The translations under genes were made by a program, and so were the position numbers. A stretch of 64,000 nt of DNA. Source: JAMXLO01 sp963812075. GTDB lineage: Bacteria; Pseudomonadota; Alphaproteobacteria; Acetobacterales; Acetobacteraceae. Under the pieces are notes generated by a model that saw only the letters and a program-made list of their open reading frames with translations, did not search any database and was not told where the DNA came from. Positions 9,231 through 15,832 of this stretch are shown here, piece after piece. The DNA lies in contig CAWETN010000007.1 in NCBI GenBank assembly GCA_963812075.1, positions 744,001-808,000 on the forward strand. Direction: 5' to 3'. Position 1 is the stretch's first letter. Every line of letters starts with the position of its first letter.

Positions 9231-9962
9231 CTAATCCCCGTGGCAGCACGACGCGGCACCGTCGTCGTAGCGGTCGTGATGACGCACCCAGTCGGTGAGG
9301 TTGCCGTTGACGGTCTCGTCGCGCCCCTTGGGCATGATGTCAAGGAACGCGTAGCTGCCGAGGAACATCTCGCCGCCACGCGCGAAGGACGAGTAGGTGT
9401 GGAAGATCTGGCCGGCCGCGTCCTTGAAGAACACGCTGCGGCCGGACATCTCGTCGGCCACGCTGGCGCCGTCCCGATAGTTGTAGGTGGCCGTGCCGGC
9501 GGCGATCTGTTCGGGCGTGAACGACACGTGGAAGTCGAAGTTGAAGTCGCTGCCGAACGACGACACCCAGCGGACGTCCCAGCCCATGCGCCGCCGGAAC
9601 GGCTCGGTCCTGGCCAGCGGCGCGCGGGCGACCACAACGTACGACACGTCGTGGTGCGCGAGATGCACCAGCGCGCCCTGCGTGTGATCGAGCTCGAACG
9701 AGCAGCCGACGCAGCCTTCGGACCAGTCGGGGCCGAACATGAAGTGCTTGATGACGAGTTGGCTGCCTTTGCCGAACAGGTCGGCCAGCGTCACCTTGCC
9801 TTCGGGTGCGTCGAACACGTAGGTCTTGTCCACCTTCACCCAGGGCAGCGCCCGGCGTTCGGCGCTGAGCCGGTCGCGCAGGCGGGTGAACTCCTTCTCG
9901 CGGTGCAGCAGTTCCTTGCGCGCGGCGAGCCACTCGTCGCGCGAGACGACCTGGTGTTGCAT
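9231..9962 (-). CDS. DUF899 family thioredoxin-fold protein
   Basis: A 243-residue soluble protein. The arrangement SRDEWLAARKELLHREKEF near the N-terminus, LPWVKVDKTYVFD, then HFMFGPDWSEGCVGCSF and FNFDFHVSFTPEQ matches DUF899, a thioredoxin-like family of unknown function. The CVGC pair sits where thioredoxins have their active site. The start ATG has a strong GGAGGA site eight bases upstream. It is second to last in an operon of ArsR, SRPBCC, DUF899 and MFS genes, an arrangement I know from related bacteria. Confidence 0.87.
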   Translation of the reverse strand: MQHQVVSRDEWLAARKELLHREKEFTRLRDRLSAERRALPWVKVDKTYVFDAPEGKVTLADLFGKGSQLVIKHFMFGPDWSEGCVGCSFELDHTQGALVHLAHHDVSYVVVARAPLARTEPFRRRMGWDVRWVSSFGSDFNFDFHVSFTPEQIAAGTATYNYRDGASVADEMSGRSVFFKDAAGQIFHTYSSFARGGEMFLGSYAFLDIMPKGRDETVNGNLTDWVRHHDRYDDGAASCCHGD

Positions 9963-9966
9963 AGGA

Positions 9967-10431
9967 TCATCCTCCTTGCGTGGTCAGATATTCGGCGAGG
10001 CGCTCCAGCGTGCTGCTCCAGCCGGTGACGTGGTCGTCGCGGCGGCCGGTGGTCTCGAACACGCCCTGGCGCAGCGTGAGCCGCGTCTTGCTGCCGTGGG
10101 CCTCGAAGGTGACCGTGGTCAGCAGCTCGTGCTCCAGCGAGCCGTCGGGCTGTTCCCAGGCGAAAGTGAAGACCACGCGCTCGGGTTCGACGATCTCCCG
10201 GTACACGCCGCGCTTCCAGTACTCGGTGCCCTGCGGCGAGCGCATCGCGCAGCGGTAGGCGCCGCCGACGCGCACATCCATCTCGCAGTGGGTGACGGTG
10301 AAACCCTTCGGTCCCCACCAGCGGGCGACGTGCTCGGGCTGGGTCCATGCGCGGAACACCAGGGCGCGCGGCGCGTCGATGACGCGCGTGACGACGAGTT
10401 CGCGCTGTTGCAGATCAGTGTCGGCGTCCAC
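9967..10431 (-). CDS. SRPBCC (AHSA1/START-like) domain protein
   Basis: A 154-residue single-domain protein of the AHSA1 type: VTRVIDAPRALVFRAWTQPE at the N-terminus, WWGPKGFTVTHCEMDVRVGG, and the closing RLTLRQGVF ... GWSSTLERLAEYL helix. The fold makes a hydrophobic pocket, but ligands of these small stress-linked proteins are mostly unknown. Its start overlaps the ArsR gene by 17 bp, so translation is probably coupled. Regulation by the adjacent ArsR protein is likely. Confidence 0.88.
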   Translation of the reverse strand: MDADTDLQQRELVVTRVIDAPRALVFRAWTQPEHVARWWGPKGFTVTHCEMDVRVGGAYRCAMRSPQGTEYWKRGVYREIVEPERVVFTFAWEQPDGSLEHELLTTVTFEAHGSKTRLTLRQGVFETTGRRDDHVTGWSSTLERLAEYLTTQGG

Positions 10432-10765
10432 GGCGCTTCTCCTTGCCTTGCAACTCCTTGAGGTAGTCCTCGAGGCGATCGAGGCTCTGCTCCCAGAAGA
10501 TGCGGTAGTGTTCCAGCCAGTCGACGGCGCCCTTCAGCGGACGCGCCTCGAGCCGGCATGGCCGCCATTGCGCCTCGCGCCCCCGGGTGATGAGGCCGGC
10601 GCGCTCGAGTACCTTCAGATGCTTGGAGATCGCCGGCAGGCTCATCGCAAATGGCTGGGCAAGCTCCGTCACCGAGGCCTCGCCCGCGGCGAGCCGCGCG
10701 AGGATGGCGCGGCGGGTCGGGTCGGCCAGCGCCGAGAAGGTGCGGGTGAGCGTATCGGCGGACAT
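10415..10765 (-). CDS. ArsR-family winged-helix transcriptional regulator
   Basis: A 116-residue repressor-type protein. The helix-turn-helix runs from ALADPTRRAILARLAAGE through SVTELAQPFAMSLPAISKHL to a wing with GLITRGREAQWRPCRLE. No cysteine cluster for metal binding is seen, which suits the non-metal ArsR group paired with SRPBCC genes. It is the first gene of the minus-strand operon and probably controls its own promoter through the repeats at 10783-10809. Confidence 0.9.
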   Translation of the reverse strand: MSADTLTRTFSALADPTRRAILARLAAGEASVTELAQPFAMSLPAISKHLKVLERAGLITRGREAQWRPCRLEARPLKGAVDWLEHYRIFWEQSLDRLEDYLKELQGKEKRRGRRH

Positions 10766-10782
10766 TCTATCCTGAACTATTT

Positions 10783-10809
10783 GGTTAAGTAACTGGGAGG
10801 TTAACTAAT
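10783..10809. promoter_or_regulatory. repeated GGTTAA element, candidate ArsR operator
   Basis: GGTTAAGTAAC (10783-10793) is repeated as GGTTAACTAAT (10799-10809), 16 bp apart, and GTTAA/TTAAC also form an inverted pair. The site is 18 bp upstream of the ArsR start in an AT-rich stretch between divergent genes. That position fits an autoregulatory operator. Recognition by this ArsR protein is inferred. Confidence 0.35.
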
Positions 10810-10870
10810 GGCGTGACGAGCGATTGTCAAGCGGCTCATATGGCGTCTGGCGGACATGGAGGACACGGTG

Positions 10871-11593
10871 ATGGCACGTGCGGTTGCGGCGATGGCGATA
10901 GGCTTTGCGATGCTGTTTTCAGTCGGCGCGACGAAGCTCCACGCGCAGGACTACGCGGCGATCGTCGCACAGCCCGACCGTTCGGAGGCCGACCGCAAGA
11001 CGGACGAGCGGCGCGATCCGGTGGACCTTCTGACGTTCACTGGGGCGAAGACCGGCTGGACGGTGCTGGATATGGGCGCGGGCGCCGGCTACAGCACCGA
11101 GTTGATGGCGCGCTGCGTCGGCCCCAGCGGCAAGGTGTTCGGGCAGAACGACGCCGACAACGAAAAGCTGCGCGCGCGGATGGCGACGCCGGTGATGAGC
11201 AATGTCGAAGTGCTGGTGCGCCCGTCCGACAACCCGCTGCCGGTGGACCAGCGCGGCGTCGACCTGATCACCTACTTCTTCGCCTATCACGACACGACCT
11301 ACATGGAGATCGACCGTGCCAAGATGAACCGGGCGCTGTTCGCCGCGCTGAAGCCCGGCGGCTTCCTGGTCGTCGCGGACCATTCGGCGCGGCCCGAGGA
11401 CGGTGCGACGGTCGGCAAGACCTATCACCGGATCGCCGAACAGACGCTGCGCGCCGAGGTCGAGGCGGTGGGGTTCAGGTTCGTCGCCGATGGCCAGTTC
11501 CTGCGCCATCCGGAGGACGCGCGGACGGGTATTGTGTTCCGCAATCCGACGCCGGTGGACAACTTCGTGCTGAAGTTCCAGAAGCCGATGTGA
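10871..11593 (+). CDS. exported class I SAM-dependent methyltransferase-like protein
   Basis: A protein of 240 residues with a Sec signal peptide (MARAVAAMAIGFAMLFSVGA, cleavage probably after HAQ). The methyltransferase core has GWTVLDMGAGAGYSTELMA, the SAM-binding glycine motif, then LITYFFAYHDTTYM and ALKPGGFLVVADHSA. Periplasmic methyltransferase-fold proteins of this type are common in alphaproteobacteria; the substrate is unknown. I prefer ATG 10871 over 10856 because GGAGGA at 10858-10863 lies just before it and the signal peptide then starts cleanly. Confidence 0.8.
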   Translation: MARAVAAMAIGFAMLFSVGATKLHAQDYAAIVAQPDRSEADRKTDERRDPVDLLTFTGAKTGWTVLDMGAGAGYSTELMARCVGPSGKVFGQNDADNEKLRARMATPVMSNVEVLVRPSDNPLPVDQRGVDLITYFFAYHDTTYMEIDRAKMNRALFAALKPGGFLVVADHSARPEDGATVGKTYHRIAEQTLRAEVEAVGFRFVADGQFLRHPEDARTGIVFRNPTPVDNFVLKFQKPM

Positions 11594-11606
11594 GGGAGCG
11601 TCGCCT

Positions 11607-12230
11607 GTGGTTGGGGTCTTTGGACCGGTGACCTTTCCGCTGCATTCCAGCAGGCTGACCCTGCGTTCCTGGGAGGACAGGGATCGCGCGCCGTTCGCCG
11701 CGCTGTCGGCGGATGGCGTCGTCATGCAGTACCTGACGCCATTACCGACACTGGAGGCATCGAACGCCTGGATCGACCGGCAACGCGCGCAGTTTTCGCA
11801 GGACGGGTCCGGCTACTGGGCGGTCGAGTTGCGCGAGACAGGGCAGTTGGTCGGTGCGGTGGGTTTGTCGCGCCCAAGCTACCAGGCGCATTTCACGCCG
11901 GCGGTTGGCGTGGGCTGGCGCCTCGCCCGGCCGTTCTGGGGCTGCGGCTATGCCTCGGAGGCAGCCGAGGCGGCATTGCAGTTCGGCTTCGGGCAACTCG
12001 GGCTGGACGAGATCGTGGCCGTTACGATTCCTGCCAACACCAAGTCGCAGCAAGTGATGCGGCGGCTGGGCATGACCTACTCGTCGGCCGATGATTTCGA
12101 TCACCCGCGCTTGCCGGAAGGCCATCCACGACGACGCTGTGTGCTGTTTCGGCTCTTGCATCGGGATTGGGCGCGGGGCCGGTCGGCGCCATCGCACCCT
12201 GCCACGGCCCGGCCAAGCTCGTACACCTAG
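11607..12230 (+). CDS. GNAT-family N-acetyltransferase (RimJ/RimL type)
   Basis: A 207-residue acetyltransferase from a GTG start. SSRLTLRSWEDRDRAPFAAL is the usual N-terminus, followed by YWAVELRETGQLVGAVGLS, VGWRLARPFWGCGYASEA (acetyl-CoA binding region) and NTKSQQVMRRLGM. The family acetylates amino groups of ribosomal proteins, antibiotics or small metabolites; the target is not identifiable. It follows the methyltransferase after 13 bp, and its stop overlaps the stop of the convergent MOSC gene by two bases. Confidence 0.87.
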   Translation: MVGVFGPVTFPLHSSRLTLRSWEDRDRAPFAALSADGVVMQYLTPLPTLEASNAWIDRQRAQFSQDGSGYWAVELRETGQLVGAVGLSRPSYQAHFTPAVGVGWRLARPFWGCGYASEAAEAALQFGFGQLGLDEIVAVTIPANTKSQQVMRRLGMTYSSADDFDHPRLPEGHPRRRCVLFRLLHRDWARGRSAPSHPATARPSSYT

Positions 12231-13033
12231 TCCAGCAATCGGATTTCATCGCCCGACCGGACGGTGCCTTCAACCAGCACCACCGCATAGAGACCAGCTT
12301 TACCGTCATGCGCCTGCGCCAGCCGGCGCAAGACTTCCGGCCGCGCCTCCGCCGTATCGGGATCGAGCGTGATCATCTTGCATCGAGGATCGAGGTCGGT
12401 CACCGCTACGACCGCCCTGCTGCCTATCTGCAGCCGGCGACCGACCAACGCCGCTTCGGCAAAACCGGCCATGCCATCGAAGTGTGCATAGACGTTTGCA
12501 CGAAAGCGCCGTTTATCCAGCGCAAAGCCGACCTCATGTGCAAGCTGTTGTACGCTTTGCACCGAGCACAGCGAGACCGGTCGGCAGTCGGTCGCGGCAC
12601 GCTCCGATCGCTGAAGGGAAACGGTATGCGATCGGTCGAGCCCCTCCGAGAGCGCCGCGATCAGCGCCGGGTCGTCGATCGCAAAGACTTTGCCTGACGG
12701 CGCTGCAACGTCGACCATCAGGTCGGCTGCACCGGCGTAGACCGGGGTTATGCCGGACAACGCCAATCTGTCGGCGATGCCTTCGGCTTCTGCCAGGTTA
12801 GGCGGCCCGGCCGCGTGATCCGGATAGCGAAACCTCGGCTCATAGAGCAGCATGGTCTCCTGCTGTCGCGCGGTAAAGAACGGAAACCCCTTGGCGGCCG
12901 CGGCGTCGTGGAATGCGTATAGACGATCGCCATAGACGCCCGCGAAGCCGAGAAAAGCCTCGCGAATTTCCTGTCCACGCATGCTTTTGACGGGATAGCG
13001 CCAGAGGCTTTCGACGTGCCCGATGCTGCGCAT
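12227..13033 (-). CDS. MOSC-domain protein (mARC-like)
   Basis: A 268-residue protein starting MRSIGHVESLWRYPVKSMRG, the N-terminal beta-barrel (MOSC_N). The C-terminal MOSC domain has KRRFRANVYAHFDG and DPRCKMITLDPDTAEARPE. Such proteins bind molybdenum cofactor and reduce N-hydroxylated compounds or transfer sulfur. In mARC enzymes the Mo-ligand cysteine lies in a motif like RPNIVVSGC; here that stretch reads RANVYAHF, without cysteine. Activity is therefore uncertain. Start ATG 13033 is chosen because homology begins there. Confidence 0.8.
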   Translation of the reverse strand: MRSIGHVESLWRYPVKSMRGQEIREAFLGFAGVYGDRLYAFHDAAAAKGFPFFTARQQETMLLYEPRFRYPDHAAGPPNLAEAEGIADRLALSGITPVYAGAADLMVDVAAPSGKVFAIDDPALIAALSEGLDRSHTVSLQRSERAATDCRPVSLCSVQSVQQLAHEVGFALDKRRFRANVYAHFDGMAGFAEAALVGRRLQIGSRAVVAVTDLDPRCKMITLDPDTAEARPEVLRRLAQAHDGKAGLYAVVLVEGTVRSGDEIRLLD

Positions 13034-13104
13034 TGGTTCGGCTCCTCTCAGCGGTGCTCCCCGCGCGGCGCGCCAAGCAGCGGAACTTGCCACCCGCCGC
13101 CGCG

Positions 13105-14025
13105 TCAAAACTCGCCGCTGCGATACGCCTCGTCCAGCCGCTTCGCGTCCTCCTCGGACGGCTCCTCCCATGCCTCGCCGCGCCGCCGCAGCGCGCCGGT
13201 GAAATCGGGCGGGCGCTTGGCGTTGAACGCGGATCGGCCTTCCTCGCCGTCGGTGGTGACCTGGATCAGCAGGTTGTTCATCAGGTTCTGCACGTGCCAC
13301 GCCTGGTCGGTCGGCAGGTCGCCGAACCGCACCACGAACTCCTTCATCATGCGTACCGCGACCGGCGGCAGCTTGACGATGTGCCGTGCGTAGCGCTCCG
13401 CCCGCTCCAGCAGTTCCGCATGCGGCACCACCTCGTTGACCAGCCCGATGCGCAGCGCCTCGGCGGCATCGAACGGTTCGTCGGTAAGCAGAATCTTCAT
13501 CGCATCGGCGTAGCGCAGCTGCTTGATCAGCAGCGCCGCGCCCGGCCCGTGGCCGATCCAGCCCTGCGACAGCAGCGAGAACTTGAACCGCGCGTGTTCG
13601 GCGCTGGCGATGCGGATGTCGGTCGATGACAGCAGCACGTACAGCCCGGCACCGGCGGCCCAGCCGTTCACCGCGGCGATCACCGGCTTCCACACCCGCG
13701 GATAGTGGTCGCCGAAGCGTCCGTCCACGCCGGTCTTCTGCCCGTGCACCGTGCCGGCGAGCGGCCAGAAGATGCGCTGGGTGCGCAGATACTCGCGCTC
13801 CTCCTCGGTGATGTTCTTGCGCGGAGCCAGGTTGTGCCCGCCGCAGAAGTGCCGGTCGCCGGCGCCGGTGAGGATCGCGCAGCGCACGTCGCGATCCTCC
13901 CACATCTCAATCCACGCCGCGGAGATCTGGTCCGACGTCTCCTTGTCGAAGATGTTGGCCTTCTCCGGATTGTTCAGCGTGATGTAGGCGACGTGCTCGC
14001 GCTTCTCGTACTTGATCTTCTGCAT
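13105..14025 (-). CDS. enoyl-CoA hydratase/isomerase family protein
   Basis: A crotonase-fold protein of 306 residues: YEKREHVAYITLNNPEKANI, then CAILTGAGDRHFCGGHNLAP (oxyanion-hole region), GWAAGAGLYVLLSSTDIRI, and a C-terminal helix. It would hydrate or isomerise an acyl-CoA. The ATG at 14025 overlaps the stop of the upstream crotonase gene (TGATG), so the two are translationally coupled; GTG 14028 is another possible start. The long insertion between residues 65 and 95 is typical of a subgroup acting on unusual acyl groups. Substrate not identifiable. Confidence 0.83.
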   Translation of the reverse strand: MQKIKYEKREHVAYITLNNPEKANIFDKETSDQISAAWIEMWEDRDVRCAILTGAGDRHFCGGHNLAPRKNITEEEREYLRTQRIFWPLAGTVHGQKTGVDGRFGDHYPRVWKPVIAAVNGWAAGAGLYVLLSSTDIRIASAEHARFKFSLLSQGWIGHGPGAALLIKQLRYADAMKILLTDEPFDAAEALRIGLVNEVVPHAELLERAERYARHIVKLPPVAVRMMKEFVVRFGDLPTDQAWHVQNLMNNLLIQVTTDGEEGRSAFNAKRPPDFTGALRRRGEAWEEPSEEDAKRLDEAYRSGEF

Positions 14026-14798
14026 CACGCCAGCGCCTTTCCCTTGCGCGCGATGAACTCGGGGAACGCGTCCTCAGCCTTGGCGCCGCGCATCACGTGC
14101 GTGGTGTAATGGTGCTCGATCTCGTACTGCCGCTCCTGGCTTTCGCCCTTCTGCTGCAGCAGCAGCGCCTTCACGCCGATCACCGCGCCGCGGTGGTTGC
14201 CGGCGATCATGCGCGCGATCTCCATCGTCTTGTCGCGCAGCTTGTCGCGCGGCACCAGGTGGTTCAGCAGGCCGATGCGATACGCCTCCTCGGCCTCGAC
14301 CACGCGCGCGGTGAACAGCAGTTCCTTGGCCATCGGCCAGCCGACCTGCGAGCCCAGCGACCAGGTGCTGTTGATCCGCCCGTACGCCGCGGCGAGGAAG
14401 CGGAACCTGGTGTCCTCGCAGCCGATGCGCATGTCGAGCGACGACGACAGCACGGCCGCGCCGCCATAGGCCAGTCCGTTCATCATGCCGATGGTCGGCT
14501 TGGCGGATCCGGCGATGTCGTAGGCGCGACGGCCCTCGCGCATCTCCTCGAGCTGCTCGAAGCTGTATTTGCGATCGTCCTCGCGCTGCTCGTGGATGTC
14601 GCCGCCGGCGGAGAATGCCTTGGTGCCGGCACCGGTGATCACGATGCAGCCGACCGCATCGTGCGCGTCCATCGCCTTCACCGCGTCGTGGAGTTCGGCG
14701 GACAGCTTGCGATTCATCGCGTTCAGCACGTCCGGGCGGTTCAGCGTGATGGTGCCGACGCCGTCCTCGACATCGACCAGGATGTGTTCATAGCTCAT
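14025..14798 (-). CDS. enoyl-CoA hydratase/isomerase family protein
   Basis: A crotonase of 257 residues with MSYEHILVDVEDGVGTITLN, CIVITGAGTKAFSAGGDIHE, and GLAYGGAAVLSSSLDMRIGC, which form the CoA-binding and oxyanion-hole segments. The start ATG 14798 is preceded by GGAGGA at 14803-14808, which is why I reject the longer GTG start at 14810. It is the first of a two-gene crotonase operon. One of the pair may serve a beta-oxidation-like or amino-acid degradation route, but no partner gene is adjacent. Confidence 0.85.
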   Translation of the reverse strand: MSYEHILVDVEDGVGTITLNRPDVLNAMNRKLSAELHDAVKAMDAHDAVGCIVITGAGTKAFSAGGDIHEQREDDRKYSFEQLEEMREGRRAYDIAGSAKPTIGMMNGLAYGGAAVLSSSLDMRIGCEDTRFRFLAAAYGRINSTWSLGSQVGWPMAKELLFTARVVEAEEAYRIGLLNHLVPRDKLRDKTMEIARMIAGNHRGAVIGVKALLLQQKGESQERQYEIEHHYTTHVMRGAKAEDAFPEFIARKGKALA

Positions 14799-14817
14799 GG
14801 TTTCCTCCACGGCGGCC

Positions 14818-14903
14818 TGTCATTGCGAAGAGCGAAGCGACGAAGCAATTCGGTCGTCAGTGCCCGCGCTGCGCGAGATTGCGGCGCGGCGCCGGCGATG
14901 ACA
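14818..14903. repeat. palindrome-ended intergenic repeat (TGTCATTGCG type)
   Basis: An 86-bp stretch bounded by TGTCATTGC and GCGATGACA, a near-perfect terminal inverted repeat, with internal GAGCGAAGCGACGAAGCAAT. I recognise this wording as a dispersed repeat frequent in alphaproteobacterial intergenic DNA. It separates the crotonase operon promoter from the end of the isoaspartyl methyltransferase-like gene. Confidence 0.6.
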
Positions 14904-14917
14904 ATGGAGGCGCGTGC

Positions 14918-15832
14918 CTACTCGCTGGCCGGCTTGTCCGCCGCGGCCGGGGTCGGCTGCGGTCCCGCCGCGGTGTGCGGTGGCGGGTTCTTCGCGATCG
15001 CTCCGGTCATCGGAATGAAGAACACGCCCATGTCGCGCTTCGAGTGGATCTTGCCCTCGTCGTCCTTGGTGTAGACGTAGAGCACCTGGCCGCGCTTGAA
15101 CGGCTGGCCGATCGGGATCACCAGCCGGCCGCCGGGCTTGATCTGCTTGAACAGGTCGGGCGGCGCGTACTGCGCGGCGCAGGTCACGATGATGATGTCG
15201 AAGCCGCCCTGGATCTCCGGCCAGCCGTAGTAGCCGTCGCCCACCCGCGTATGGACATTGTCATAGCCAAGCGGGGTGAAGATCTTGCCCACCGCCTTGC
15301 CCAGCGGCTCGATGATCTCGATCGAGTAGGCCCGCTTCACGATGCGCGACAGCAGCGCGCTCTGGAAGCCGCTGCCGGTGCCGACCTCCAGCGTGGTGTC
15401 CCCGGCCTTCGGCTTGCAGATCTGCGTCATGTAGGCCTGGCCCAGATAGTCGGACAGCGCCGAGCCGTAGCCCAGCGCCCAGGGCTTCGGATCGGATTCA
15501 TACGCATCGCCCGGCGTCGCGCGATGCTCGGAGTAGATGTAGTGGAAATATTCGCGCGGCACCGCCTCGAACGCCGCCATCACCGCGGGATCGGCCGCGC
15601 CGAGGCGCTCCTTCAGGTAGCCCTCGATGTGCTTCAGCGCCGCCGGCTTGCGCTTCTGGATCGCATCGAACTGGGCATCCGTCAGGCTCACCGGCCGGCC
15701 CGACGCGTTCATTGCGGCTTCGTAGGCGCCGTGCGTCCACGCCGCCGCGGCGCCCCGGCGCGGTGCCAGGGCGAGTGCGCCGGCGGCGGAGATCACTCCG
15801 CGGCGCGTGATCGTTCGGAATGCAGCTGCCAC
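14918..15832 (-). CDS. exported protein-L-isoaspartate O-methyltransferase-like protein
   Basis: A protein of 304 residues from GTG 15832. It starts with a twin-arginine-like leader (TITRRGVISAAGALALAP), then has the methyltransferase core TTLEVGTGSGFQSALLSRI, VHTRVGDGYYGWPE and IIIVTCAAQYAPP, which match PCMT signatures. PCMT enzymes methylate damaged aspartyl residues. A Tat-type leader suggests work on periplasmic proteins. It overlaps the upstream membrane gene by 40 bp. A later GTG would remove the leader, so I take the longer form; the start is the least certain part. Confidence 0.75.
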   Translation of the reverse strand: MAAAFRTITRRGVISAAGALALAPRRGAAAAWTHGAYEAAMNASGRPVSLTDAQFDAIQKRKPAALKHIEGYLKERLGAADPAVMAAFEAVPREYFHYIYSEHRATPGDAYESDPKPWALGYGSALSDYLGQAYMTQICKPKAGDTTLEVGTGSGFQSALLSRIVKRAYSIEIIEPLGKAVGKIFTPLGYDNVHTRVGDGYYGWPEIQGGFDIIIVTCAAQYAPPDLFKQIKPGGRLVIPIGQPFKRGQVLYVYTKDDEGKIHSKRDMGVFFIPMTGAIAKNPPPHTAAGPQPTPAAADKPASE

